Positions 38,880-50,886 of a DNA stretch of 64,000 nucleotides are shown here, in pieces. This stretch comes from Neocallimastix lanati (nom. inval.) (Eukaryota; Neocallimastigomycota; Neocallimastigomycetes; Neocallimastigales; Neocallimastigaceae). A program made the translations under genes and the position numbers. Numbering within the stretch: the first letter of the stretch is position 1; every line of letters starts with the position of its first letter. Where the stretch lies: assembly GCA_016946835.1 (NCBI GenBank), contig JACVTC010000116.1, positions 187,501 to 251,500 of the forward strand, in the 5' to 3' direction. The notes under the pieces are model-generated. The model worked only from the letters and a program-made list of their open reading frames with translations, did not search any database and had not been told where the DNA came from.

Positions 38880-39112
38880 ACTTATCAAAAGCATATATAA
38901 CTATTACATAGCCATAATAGTTGCTAATTGGACATACCAGTTCGACGTCGACCCTCTTTTCTTAATCTCTAAACAAGGGTAATACTAAATGATATCCTTT
39001 TACAGCTACATTCGTGAAAATGTGGTGGATAGGATCCAGAAGCCTTAAGTGTTTTAACCCACGAATACTAACCACCAGGATAAAAACTGGAATGACAGCT
39101 TTATTCAAATTA
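38880..39112 (-). mobile_element. LINE C-terminal fragment
   Basis: A GC-richer block of about 230 bp. It carries TTCGACGTCGACCCTCTTTT (38941-38960), the box that elsewhere encodes KSVDVE of the LINE C-terminus, here KRVDVE on the minus strand. The neighbouring words CTTAATCTCTAAACAAGGG recur at 21516. The remainder (38247-38879) is AT-rich DNA without genes. Confidence 0.55.
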
Positions 39113-40458
39113 TTATAAAATCTCTATATATATAATATATTATATATTATAATTAAATAAGTTTATTAATAAAAAAACAAAGTACATACAAAGGATTAAA
39201 TAATACATAGATTAATACCATTATATGTTTAGTAGTTTATTAAATAAATTCATCTATATATAAAATAAATATAAATATAGTTTATAAATATGAATAATAA
39301 ATATGAATATAGTTATAATATAAAATTATTATATAGTATAATAAAATATAAACATATATTGATTTTATTTTCAACATATAAGAATATATTAATTTCAATT
39401 AAAAATTAAATAAATCAAAAATTGAAAAATAGAAATGTATAAAAAATTCAAATTTAATATTGTAATAATAGTTTTATTAATTTAATGACAAAAAGAATTT
39501 TCTATATTTTTTTTCTTTGGTAGAAAGTTCATAATATATGAAAAAATTAATAAATTAAAAATAAATTAAAAAAAACTATAAAATATATTTATATTGTAAG
39601 TTAATACATATAAAAAATGTATATTAAAAAGAAAATGTATTAATTATTTTTTTATCATTATAATTTTTAAGGCTAAATTTAAAAACTTAATTATAGTATA
39701 AATAAGTAAAAAATTTAAAAAAAATTACATATATTAATAATAATCAATGATTAATTTTAGTATTTCTGTTTATATTAAATTTAATATTAAAAAAAAAAAA
39801 ATTAATTAGTTTTTAAATTTTTATTTAGAAAAATCTGTTGTTCATCTTAATGTTTTATAATTAATATTTTTAATAAAACCAGTATTTTTTTTATTATAAT
39901 TTATTTTTATCTTAAAATAACCTATACACTAATTAATATATTTATTAATGATGATTAATAAAGTATACTATTCTCGCTCTTTTTCTCTTAATTACCTGTA
40001 AAATAATATTTATTTATTTTCTTTTTAAATATACATAAAAAAAAATTAAAATATCCGTTATTTAGCTTAAATATAAAAATATAAATTTAAACATTAACTG
40101 ATTTAAAATTGATATTAAATTAAATTAACATAAATATCCTTTATTAATGTAATAACAATATAAATATATATACTACTAGCATTTTTTACAAAACAATATT
40201 GAATAGTACAATATTACAAAACATATGTTTATTTTATTTTATTTTATTTTATTTTATTTTATTTTATTTTATTTTATTTTATTTTATTTTATTTTATTTT
40301 ATTTTATTTTTTTTAATGTATTTTTATGTAGAAATTTTATGAAGATCACATTGCGTTTAATAAAGTATTATCAATTTTATTATGAAATTTTTTTTTTTCA
40401 TAAATAATAAAAAATAATAATAATAAAATAATAAAAATAAAATAATAATTAGATGAGA

Positions 40459-40519
<61 letters not shown>

Positions 40520-41038
40520 TAGATGAGAGTATAATAATATAGTCAATTTAAGCAAATAAAATTAAATTCACTGATAATCAGAAGCAATTAATTAAATTTT
40601 GAAACATGCGATACCCAAAAAAAAAAAAAAAAAAAAAAAATTATTCATTTTACTATCTAATTTTTTAAAATTAATAATATTTATATTGATAAATATTTAT
40701 TAATAATCATAAATATATCTAAATTAAATAATAATAAGTAATTAGATTTTTATAAAAATATATGAAAATATTTAAAAAATAAAAAAGTGTCATGAAAGTG
40801 AAACATAATTATTTCTAAATTTAAAAAGTTATTAAAATACATCTAATTTTATTATTATTATTATTACTATTATTATTAAAATATTTATTTATTTATTTAT
40901 TTATTTTTTTTTGTAATATATAACTTAATAAATTAGTTTTAAGAAATAACATAATAACTTTAAAATTAGGGTTTTTATTTAAAGTCACAATTTATACTAC
41001 AATTAAATATATTTGATTTAAAATTTAACTATGTTATT
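39113..41038. other. AT-rich intergenic DNA with simple repeats
   Basis: No gene. It includes a TTTTA repeat at about 40226-40312 (17 units), an AAT run at about 40461-40520 preceded and followed by the same word TTAGATGAGA(A/G)TATAATAA (a duplication around the AAT run), and poly-A at 40619-40640. Confidence 0.6.
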
Positions 41039-41335
41039 TCAAAATATTTTTATTTTAATACTAATAAAACCCTCCTCTTTGTCATCAGGAATGCTCAATA
41101 ATTTTTCATGAACAATTAAAGAAAAATTTATAAAAATTTTATTAATAAATGTAATGAATTGTTGCCCAAATTCTTCAAATTTAGACATAAAAGTATCTAG
41201 TGTTGTAAAACTTGGTATACTATTACTTACACCGCAACAAGGATAACATGATAAGCAATTTTCTGATACCAGTATGCTTTTTACATAAGGCTTCACATCG
41301 AATTTGAATCCACATTTAATTCTTTCATAAAATTA
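41039..41335 (-). mobile_element. LINE family E C-terminal fragment
   Basis: The minus strand reads a zinc knuckle patch ENCLSCYPCCGVSNSIPSF, then TLDTFMSKFEEFGQQ, IFINFSLIVHEKLLSIPDDK. The order and words match 25230-24996 (IFNNFSLIAHKKSLNIHDDK). Both sides are AT-rich, and no tail or target duplication is evident. Confidence 0.65.
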
Positions 41336-41745
41336 ATTATTATTATTTTTTTTTTCATGTAAAAATATAATATTTAATTTTAAAGATTTAATGGTATTAA
41401 ATTAATAATAATATTATTTTTTAATAAAAATATATATGAAAAATATATTAAAATTTTATAAAAAAATTTTTTTTTTTTTTGTTAAATGTGTTTTATAATA
41501 AAATTTATTTATTTTTATTTTAATTTTTTTAATTTTTTTTCTATTTTTAATTTTTTATTTTTTTTATATATATTATTATATAAAACATCTAATTAAAATG
41601 GACATAAGAAAATAAATATTACTACTATTATTATATATTTTTATTATCTTTAAAAATTAATAATTAATAAATATCAATCTTTTTCTAAAAGAAAAAAAAT
41701 TTTTTTTATCTTTTTCCTTTCTTTTATTCTTTTTTTTTTTTTTCT

Positions 41746-41783
<38 letters not shown>

Positions 41784-42300
41784 TAATATTAACAAAATAT
41801 ATATATTGATTATTTACTATATATTATGATATAATAAATGTTGATATTTTATTAAATAATCATTAATTATTTAACCATTATTTTTTTTTTTTATAAATAT
41901 GGTATTATTATCTTCAAATATATATATATATATTATAAGATTACTTTTATAATAAAAATTAAAATAAAATTTTTATTATATAGTATTGGTATATTTAAAT
42001 TAAATATTTCTTTTTTAATTATAAATATAAATTAATTGCATAAAAAGAATTATATAAATATTGAAAAGGAAAAAGATATTTTTTTATTATTATATAAATA
42101 AGTATCTTATTGTTGTATACCTTAATCAAATTCATCTTTAATAATAATAATAATAATATATATATATATATATATATATAGAAAAAAGGTGAATTTTTAA
42201 TTTTTTTTAAAAAAACTGTATTATATAATTATTTACTAGTAACTGAATTAAATTTTTAGAAAAAAAAAATTTTTTTTTCCTTTAATAATATTAGTTAAAT
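41336..42300. other. AT-rich intergenic DNA
   Basis: Nothing recognised apart from poly-T (41745-41782) and TA runs; 3' flank of paralog 4. Confidence 0.6.
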
Positions 42301-43725
42301 TTAAACGTTAATTTCATCAGGAGATGGTTCTGGAACCTTTATAGTAACTCTTCCTTTAATTGATTTAGCTTTACGAGATAAACCTCTTTTAACATTATTA
42401 AAAGCTTCTGGGAACTTTTGCGTAATTCCTTCATAGGTATTTGGGTTCTTCTTTTTCATGAAAAGTAAACCTGCATCAGCGGCACCGATACAACCTCCAC
42501 AAATAGCAAGAATACCAATAGTAGTTCCTAAACTACTACTATCGTTAGTATTATTCTCTTTTATAGCTTGTTCAACTTTATTATTGGTTTGATTTTGATT
42601 TTGATTTTGATTTGGAGACTTATTAGTATTAGTTGAATTGTTAGAGGCGACACCAGGTTTTACTATAATAGTTGAATTGTTAGAGGCAACACCAGGTTTT
42701 ACTGTAATAGTTGAATTGTTAGGGACTACACCAGTTTGTAACGCATTAGTAGCAATTGAAGTACCGGTTATAGTAGAAGTGACAGTGATAGTAGTAGTAG
42801 TAGTAGAAGTGATAGAACCAGAGCTAGAAGAATTAAAACTTCTAGAACTACTACTACTTGAAGCTAAACTTTTAGCATTTGCATCAAAAGCAGAAATGAA
42901 AGCATCAGAAGATATACCGAGCTTCTTAGCAGATCCATCAACGCTATTGTAGAATGGACCAGCTAATCTACTTTCACTCTTTGAGTAAATACCCCAAATA
43001 ATTTTACCTGTACCTTTACTTTTTTCGCGAACTTCTTTGAAAGTTTCTTCTGATAAATCAAGATGATATTTAGCACATGAACTGCAAGAATCAACTACAG
43101 TAGCCTTTGCTATTAGTTATTAATTAATAAATAATAAAATTTTTATTAAAATACGAAATAATCATTTGGATATTTGATTATTAATTTAACTAAATTTAAC
43201 AAATAATTAAAAATTATTCAAATACATACCAATAGTCTTGATATTACTACCATCAGTCATCATATAAACAGCGTAATTACCACAGTAGTCATCATAGCCA
43301 GATAATTTAGTACTCTTTTCATATAAAATAAAAAAGAAGGGGAAAGAGAAAGAGAGATAAAATATAATTTGTATTAGATATATTATTATAAAAATTTTAT
43401 TTATTATTATAAAAATTTTATTTACTATTATAAAAAAATATATATATATTTAAATTTAAAATTAAATATATTCATTTTTTCTTATTAAAAAAAAAATATA
43501 TTTTTTTCTTATATATGTTATATTATTATATTATTATTGACTTACCAAAGCAGCAAAGTGAGATGGAAGATTATTATCATCATATTTTGGACAAGATGGT
43601 CCTACTTGACCTGTGCAATCATCTGGACAACCGTAGTGGGTAATTTCATAATTAATGTCACCTCAATCTGCATATACTGAAGCAATAGTGAAAGTTAATA
43701 AAGTAATTGCTTTTAATAATTTCAT
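42301..43725 (-). pseudogene. membrane-anchored expansin-like (DPBB) paralog 4, in-frame TGA at codon 21
   Basis: Exons 43546-43725, 43230-43314 and 42301-43109 (introns 231 and 120 bp, GT-AG) join into 358 codons. The frame is open throughout except TGA at 43665-43663 (codon 21), one residue beyond the predicted signal cleavage (ASVYA|D). A Gly codon (GGA) sits there in relatives, so one base explains it. The rest keeps the family pattern: HYGCPDDC, DYCGNYAVY, KATVVDSCSSC, YHLDLS, IIWGIYSKS, LAGPFY. The stalk has 13-residue repeats of the type VASNNSTITVKPG and a QN tract. The TM helix has an Asp in place of Gly (IGAADAGLLF), and the tail is NPNTYEGITQKFPEAF. It is probably a young pseudogene, as no other damage is seen; a sequencing error or a strain allele is the alternative. 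Confidence 0.8.
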
Positions 43726-45592
43726 TTTAAATTTTTAAAATATTTAATATTTTATTTAACAGCTTATTGTTTATTATTACTAATACTTTTTTTATTGAAT
43801 TTTTAAAATAAAATAATATTATAATATTATAATATTTAAATTTAATATATTATTCTTACTTTAATTTATTTTATTATTATTTTATTTTTAATATTTATTA
43901 ATTAATTTTTTTTTTTTTTTATTTTCATTTTTTTTTTTTTTTTTTTTTTAATTTTTTTAATTAACAAGTTTGAAAACTACCTTAATGAAAAAATTATATT
44001 TAAAATAAATTTATAAAAAAACAAAAAAAATTATATATATTATAAACATATTTCAATATATATATTCTTTTAGTACTAGATTTATTATTACAAATTTAAT
44101 TAGTATTTTATTATTATTTTATTTTTAATGATTATTATTTTTTTTCAATTGTACAGTAAAAAAAAAGGTTACATAATAAACTTTAATTCATAATATTTTT
44201 ATCCTATTAAAATTATACTTAAAAATAACCAAAAACCAAACATAATTTTCAAAACTTTTTTTTTATTCAAAAAAATCTATAATTATTAGAATTATTTATT
44301 TATTTATTTATTTATTTTTTTTTTTTTAAATTAATTAAAATTAAAAAAAAAAAAAATAATAATAATTAATACTGTATGAAATAATTAAAAATTTTTAATT
44401 ATTTCATACAGTATTAATTATTATTATTATTATTTTTTCTTATTTTTTCTTATTATTTACCACAAATATCCTTTTAATTTTTTAATATTAAAAAAATATT
44501 ATTGCATTAATTGATTCACCTTTTTTTTTTTTTTATATTAGTGTTATCATAAAATTATTAATAGTTCTATTTAATATATATTAAAAATTTTTTTTTTTTT
44601 TTTTTATTTTAAATATCTAAAATTTTTTAATATACATTATAGATATATATATATTTTTTAGATTATGACTCAACGTAACTTGGTTTTTAATTTTCATTTA
44701 GGGAGATATTTTATCACTTATTTATTGAGCTTTATAAAGTAAAAAAAAAAAAAAAGTAATGATTAAAATAAAGTACACCTATTTTTATATATTGAATTTC
44801 ATATTTACATATAATTACTAACAATAAATTTATGTCAAAACATAAATATATTTTATTATATTATTCTATATCATGTTTCTTTTTGTTATGTTATTTTCAA
44901 ATTTATATAATTATTTCATGTGATTATCAATCAAGATTTATAAATTTTAGATTATTATGTATAAATAATTGTTAATAAAGTATTATTATCAATGCTAACA
45001 CTATTACCATTTATATCCCCTTTTTGATACAGATATATCTTAATATAAATAATATTACCTTTTTTTTTTATTTTTTTTTTTATTTTTATTATGTTATTTA
45101 TTAATAAAATAAACTATTTTATTAATTAATACTTCATAAGTAATTATTAGTCCTTGAAATAATTCTAAATAATTCCAATTATCTCAATTCTTTTTTATTT
45201 GATTTTAATAACAAATAATTTGAATATAAATATATATATGTTGTAATGTAATTTCCTATATAACATTTGATCTTAATATCAGCCATAATTATAAATTTAC
45301 GTTTGATTCTTCTAACCTAAATATTTGTATATTTTGTTTTTAAATAAACCTTTTTAAATATTAAAAAAATATTTAAAAATGATTTTTAGGTATATTTTAT
45401 ATTATAAAAAAATGTTCAAATATTAATTATTTTTTGTTAACTATTAAATAATTTATTATTAATAAAATTAATGATTCATAAATAAATGCTTAACTGAATA
45501 AATAACTAAATAATTAACGAACTAACTAACTAAATAAATGAATAAATTAACAATCAGGAAGTTAAATATATAATTTAATATAAAATGTAGAT
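43726..45592. other. AT-rich intergenic DNA upstream of paralog 4
   Basis: No gene. It holds poly-T (43902-43949), the 74-bp palindrome listed separately, and a TTTA/AAAT stretch at 45480-45545. Confidence 0.6.
44355..44428. repeat. perfect 74-bp palindrome
   Basis: Two 37-bp arms meet without a spacer between 44391 and 44392. The arms contain the non-repetitive word ATTAATACTGTATGAAATAA and its complement TTATTTCATACAGTATTAAT, so this is more than complementary A and T runs. It can form a hairpin or cruciform. Confidence 0.9.
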
Positions 45593-46260
45593 AGTGTGAT
45601 GTATGTTAAGCTCTCCCTCAAACTAAGAGAAATATTATTAGGAGATTCAATTTCCAAAAATTCGTTGTGTGAAGAATGATTATTACTATTTGTGTTAGAT
45701 GAATTTTGAAAGATTAATGATAGAAGTCCTTAATTACTATATTGGTTGGACGTTAGACTCTTTCGGTTGTGAATGCTTTTTTTTTTTTTTTTTTGTTTTT
45801 GTTTTTGTTTTTACTATACCATTCATAAAGTTAATTGAAGAGAAGCTACTAATCATTGGTATAATGTTAGTAGGATCATCCACTATACTAATTGGAATAA
45901 ATTCTAAGTAGAACATTAACAAATAATCCAATGGATAAATGATTGATTACCTTTGTTGAGATATAAACATCATCTAATGAATTCGTTTAAATTTTATGTT
46001 AATATATTTTCAGCTATTTTATTTATTTATTTATTTTTACTAAGAATTAACTTTATTTATTAATATTTAATATATATGTGAATTAAATTAATTAATAAAT
46101 AAATGAATAAATAAATGAATAAATAAATGAATAAATAAATAAATAAAAAAATAAATAAATAAAAAACTACTTTATGAGTTTCGAGGAAGATAGGATCTCT
46201 AACTCTTCTCATTCATTGATGATAACTCAATGAGGATAAAAATTATTATTCGAATATTTA
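45593..46260 (-). mobile_element. LINE C-terminal fragments (family D)
   Basis: The minus strand of 45593-45935 encodes the polar/hydrophobic LINE end: IDDPTNIIPMISSFSSINF with a KTKTKTKKKKKK insertion from a G/T-rich run, then ESNVQPI, and the SLRESL region near 45610. A second short piece at 46185-46250 reads like the EEWEKLEA end of the 47.3-kb copy (CTCTAACTCTTCTCATTCAT). In between lies AT-rich DNA with AAAT/GAAT repeats (46088-46160). Confidence 0.5.
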
Positions 46261-46321
46261 TCAGAATTTTTTTTTTGACTTATAGTTTCTACGATAAGTC
46301 TAATAGTATTAGATAAATTTT

Positions 46322-46645
46322 ATAGCCGCAATTATTACAAACTTTAACATTAATTATTCATTTATTAATTACATGAATATTTTTTATTATAAAAAAAAAA
46401 AATAATAATAATAAAATAAAATAAAAAAAACACAGAATTAATAAAAATAATATTATTAGTCTAATAAGAATATAGTAATATTTAGAATAGTAATGTGAAA
46501 TAAAAAGTAATATTCAAAATAAAGTGTATAAATAAATTCAGCAAAAAATTTCATATGTAACGAACCTTACCTCCAAGATTATAAGATTTCTGTTTTAAAA
46601 GGAATTCTTTTTCAAGATAAGGGTTTGAATTGACTATCTAAAAGA
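46322..46645 (-). mobile_element. LINE family C 3' fragment
   Basis: Begins AGCCGCAATTATTACAAACT (family-C terminus, no long poly-T left) and runs to TTCATATGTAACGAACC and GGGTTTGAATTGACTATCT. The last words recur at 48739-48800 and 12405. It is the 3' untranslated part plus the last codons of the protein. Confidence 0.6.
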
Positions 46646-46649
46646 AGTT

Positions 46650-47162
46650 TATTTTTTTTTTTTTTGGACTAGGAAAAGATTACACTTCCAGTGCGTTATT
46701 AAATAGATGATTATATTTTTATGTATTACATTTTTTAAAAAAATATATATATATTATATAATTTAAAGATAAAAATAAGACATATGTAAAAGGTTAAGTA
46801 AAACAAAAAATAATAAAAATTAAAAAAAAAAAAAAAAAAGTTTTAATTAATCATACAAAAATTTAATGTAATAAAGAATAAAAATAAGGTCAATAGTTAA
46901 AAAATTTTCAGTGTGATTTACATTATGTGTAGTAACATGACCAACAGTTAAATCTAAAATAATAAAACAAAGAAGTAACATCTTTAAAAAAGATAGTATG
47001 ATACCCACTAAACTCTCCCTTGAACCACACAAAAGATCATCAAAAATTGAATTACTTACTATAAATTCTGTGTTCGGAACGGTACTGCTAGTAAATATGC
47101 ATTGATGAGAATTAATAGGACTACCAACTGCACTATTTCTTCGCTATATCGGCACTCTTGGT

Positions 47163-47165
<3 letters not shown>
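46650..47165 (-). mobile_element. LINE C-terminal part (family D), split by a later LINE
   Basis: A short poly-T and GGACTAGGAAAAGATTACAC mark its 3' end. The minus strand 47032-46847 reads CGSRESLVGIILSFLKMLLL, a hydrophobic C-terminal helix like that of 27.7 kb. The element is cut at the word GCACTCTTGGTAAT and continues after 48708, where the same word is repeated. Confidence 0.65.
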
Positions 47166-47210
<45 letters not shown>

Positions 47211-48708
47211 CTTAGAGAATAACTTTATTTAATTTATAATAATAATAAAATTACATGAAATTAAATGAAAAAATAACAAATAAAATACATGAAATAAAAT
47301 ATTATATATTATAAAAATATAAAAGTGCGTTAGAAGCAATAGCCTCTAACTTTTCCCATTCCTCGATAATAACACTACGTCCATTATTGCGAGTAATAAT
47401 TTCAGTATTAGTGTTATCAATCGAATCTGTATCTGGAGGTGAAAATCCATGCCTTATCATTTCGACGTCGACGCTCTTGGTAACGGTAGATTCAACGGAA
47501 TACCATTTCATCATCAAACTAATGATCGACAAATTAATGATATTACGTTTGTTAGAAACTCCGCAATCCCCACGAAATACAGAACAGTCGACGAAGTTGA
47601 ACTTTGTTTAAAAATATTGTCAACTAATTGTCTTTGTTCCCCATCATTAACTTTAATTTTTGAATACATTGAACGCCCACCAAGAAGTGCACTCAATATA
47701 TAATAATAAATATTATTATCATAATCCTTTTCTGAATCTAAAGAAACATCCATGGATTTTTGTTCAATTATCATTGCAAACTTCAAAAAGAGATCATCTA
47801 GAAAAGGTAAAGATTTATTTCTGTAATTTTCCAATTCTTTACAAGCAAAGATCCAGTGAGAAAATCTAGGTACACTAACACCACAACAAGGGCAACATTT
47901 AGGGCAATCTTCTGAGACTATTTTTCTTTTAATGGAAATACTAATGTCAAATTTAAAATCACATCTAATTCGAGAAATCCAAAAGAATCCCAATTGATAC
48001 TTAGGATATTGAAATGTTAAGTTTCTGATTTCTGAAATAAATCCAAAATCATTCTCCTTGTAAATAATTGCTTTTTTTAACTTTTGAGGGTTTGAAGACA
48101 TCCCTTTCCCAATAAAACTTTTTTCATTTCATTTGTTTTTTTACCAATTAATTTCTTATCCAAAGTCCTTGATTCTTTAGTCCATGAGTAATGTGACATA
48201 GTAGGAATATTATTAGTGGGATGATTAATAATACATGATGAATTTTTCCATTTTTTAAAGCATCGTAATTGAGATATTGCACAGATAGCTGAAAGAGGAG
48301 GTATTCTTAATTCACGAGTAATATCATAGAGACTAACAGAAGAATTGCGAGATTTAAATCCATAACTCCAATAAAGTATTCTATTAATAATTTTTTGAGC
48401 TTTAGAACGTCTGCTCTTATTTGAACCAAAGAGAGGAGCATAATATATAACAAGACTAAGAATAAACGAAATTAAAACATATTTCTTCAATGGGAGAGGA
48501 ACAGATTTATTAATAAGAAATCGAAAGTACAAATTTAATTTGACATTTAAATTACTGTTTAATTTGGATTGTATAGGTTTCAGTGATAAAGATTCATCAA
48601 AAGGAATACCAAGATAAGTATAGTTGTCAGTTTTAGGTAATTTGTTACTACCAATAAAGAAAGATGGATCTTCATAGTTTATCGGTTTAACAAAGCACTC
48701 TTGGTAAT
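47152..48708 (-). mobile_element. LINE family A, 5'-truncated, exact 14-bp target duplication
   Basis: Flanked by GCACTCTTGGTAAT at 47152-47165 and 48695-48708; the element is 47166-48694 (1,529 bp). Poly-T (47166-47207) is followed by AGACTTAGAGAATAACTTTA. The minus frame 48532-48077 holds the post-RT block (RRSKAQKIINRILYWSYGF, RIPPLSAICAISQLRCF). The frame 48101-47514 has GFFWISRIRCDFKF, the zinc knuckle CPKCCPCCG...HWIFACK, ENYRNKSLPFL, SEKDYDNNIYYYILSALLGG and EQRQLVDNIF. A last piece (47532-47302) has TKSVDVEMIRHGF and EEWEKLEA. It is the most readable LINE C-terminal half here. The RT core is absent through 5' truncation, and a few frame breaks remain. Confidence 0.9.
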
Positions 48709-48978
48709 GAAAGTGTTTTTGATAAATCTCTCAAAAAGTTCATATGTAAAGAACCTCACCTCTAGATTACTTATTCGGAATTAGGGTTTGAATTGACTAT
48801 CTGAAAGATATTATGGTCTTCTCCTTCATAGACATTGGTACTGCTGGCCTGTCTTACAACATTCTCAGCATTGATGTTCCTGGTTAGTTTGCGCTTGTGC
48901 CGTCGGAATAGTAACCCTTGTCTAGTACTAGCCCGAGGCATAATTTCTTTTAAGAAAGTCTCAGATCGCACCAAGCAT
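48709..48978 (-). mobile_element. LINE fragment between two insertions
   Basis: Continues the split family-D element and then (from about 48739) a family-C-like end: minus frame 48974-48771 reads FRRHKRKLTRNINAENVVRQ, ASSTNVYEGEDHNIFQIVNS. The same C-terminus is at 12684-12388 (NVNAENVMRQ, EGKDHNFFQIINS). Confidence 0.6.
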
Positions 48979-48988
48979 GGCGTTTACT

Positions 48989-49028
<40 letters not shown>

Positions 49029-49590
49029 GGCAGCAAACTTGTTTCATCTTTATTAATTAAATATTTGATAAAATACATGTAATAAAATAATAAAAAAAAA
49101 GATAAAAAAATAAACAAAAAATAAAACACAAAAGAAAATAAAATAATGGTATAATATATTCTAGTTTCATTTAATTAATATTTGTAAGACTTCACAAGGG
49201 CATTATTATACTGAAGTATAATAATTAATTTTGACTTCGCAATGCTAATCATGATACAAAATTATGATCTTCATTGGTTGCGCTAGCCATGCTGGCCTGT
49301 CTTACTGTTTCTTCAGCATTGACGCTCTTGGTAGTAGTAGTACGATTCGATTTGAACCTATTGAACAATAGCAATATGTATAATCGATTGGGGAAGTGCC
49401 GCAGTAACCACTAAGAACGGAGTATCAGAATAAGCACCTGATTTCATCTGGCACTTAAATAGATCCTCCCATTCCCTTGTACTGTTATTAATACTTCGAC
49501 CTCCAAGAAGGAAATTAAACACTTTTTCACACACACTAAAATCAATATACACATTATTTTCAATACTATTACTAACAGGCGTTTACTCAT
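48979..49590 (-). mobile_element. LINE family B, 5'-truncated, 13-bp target duplication
   Basis: Flanked by GGCGTTTACTCAT (48979-48991 and 49578-49590). Poly-T, then AACGGCAGCAAACTTGTTTC; about 430 bp match 34975-35454 nearly base for base. It extends further upstream: frame 49552-49358 has VCEKVFNFLLGGRSINNS, TREWEDLFKCQ, TPFLVVTAALPQSIIHIAI. Confidence 0.88.
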
Positions 49591-49740
49591 AAAGAAGAAA
49601 GAGAGAATGCCTTTTCAGAAATTATACTGATGTCTTGATTTATATCCCATTCATTGTGTCTCGTATATCTGATTGTACCAATGGAAAATTTATTAGACCA
49701 TTCGATTAATGCACTATTTATAGTGAAAAAACAAAAATAA
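49591..49740 (-). mobile_element. LINE fragment right of the family-B insertion
   Basis: The minus strand reads NSALIEWSNKFSIGTIRYTR followed by HNEWDINQDIS, of LINE-like composition, and lies directly after the target duplication. It is therefore probably the continuation of the element that was hit. Confidence 0.45.
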
Positions 49741-49790
49741 ATATTCAAAAAAAAAAAAAAAAAAAAAAAAGAAACAGAAACAAAAAAAGA

Positions 49791-49836
<46 letters not shown>

Positions 49837-49934
49837 TATATATATTTTATTAAATAACTTTTATTTAATTATTTATTTTCTTTTTTTGGATTAATTTTTG
49901 ATTAAATTATTTTGGACTTTTTCGGATTTACAAG

Positions 49935-49967
<33 letters not shown>

Positions 49968-50048
49968 GTTTTTAATCTTTAATAAATACCTTTACTTTAA
50001 TATATTTTTATAAGAATATATTTTTAATTATTTACTTATTTATTATTA

Positions 50049-50079
<31 letters not shown>

Positions 50080-50517
50080 CAAAATAAAAAATAATAATAA
50101 ATAAAAAAAAAAAAATTAAATAAATATATAATTATACATAATACATTAAATATAAATGTAGTATAATGAATTCATTTTTGATAACTTTTTTTTTTTTTTT
50201 CGAATATAAAATTAATAATAATTATCAAAACTATTATTAAGATTTCAAATTATTTTCCATGATTTTTTTCTCTGTTAAGATTTGTCATTATTAATATTTA
50301 TCTTCTAAATTCTAATTTAAAATAATAATAAAAAGAAAAAAAAAAGCTATTAAATTTTAATATAAATTAAATATAATAATTTATAAAAAAAATTTAATAA
50401 AAAACAGTGAAATATGATAAAGTACTACTTCATTTAATAACTATTATAAGATATAAAATGATATATATCTTTTTATATTATCATTTTTATATTATTTTCT
50501 GCTTTTGGAATTTTTTC

Positions 50518-50567
<50 letters not shown>

Positions 50568-50886
50568 ATTATGATTTTCTTTTAAACTAGATTTTTTTTT
50601 AATATATTATTATTAATATATTAAAACAAGTTTGATAAATACTTTTTTTTTTTTAAAAAAAAATTTTTGAAATTTGGAAAATGCTATATTTTATTTTATC
50701 TCTACATTAAAAGTATTTAATAAAATAAAATTATAACAACTTAATTATACTAAATATTAAAATATTATGATATAAATATTTATAAATATAATATAATATA
50801 GATATTATTTTTTTTCAATAATAATAAAATTAAAAAATAAATATTAAATTTTTTGTTATATTATTATTTTACATGGTTTAGCTAAT
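49741..50886. other. AT-rich intergenic DNA downstream of paralog 5
   Basis: No gene; AAT run (49794-49834) and several poly-T runs (49939-49967, 50051-50079, 50529-50566). Confidence 0.6.

Noticed and set aside
42638-42952. 104-codon plus-strand frame rich in Val/Glu/Leu
   Set aside because: Antisense reading of the paralog 4 stalk.
43663-43665. TGA in paralog 4 as selenocysteine or programmed read-through
   Set aside because: Fungi lack the selenocysteine system, and the site is Gly-type in relatives; a nonsense change is simpler.
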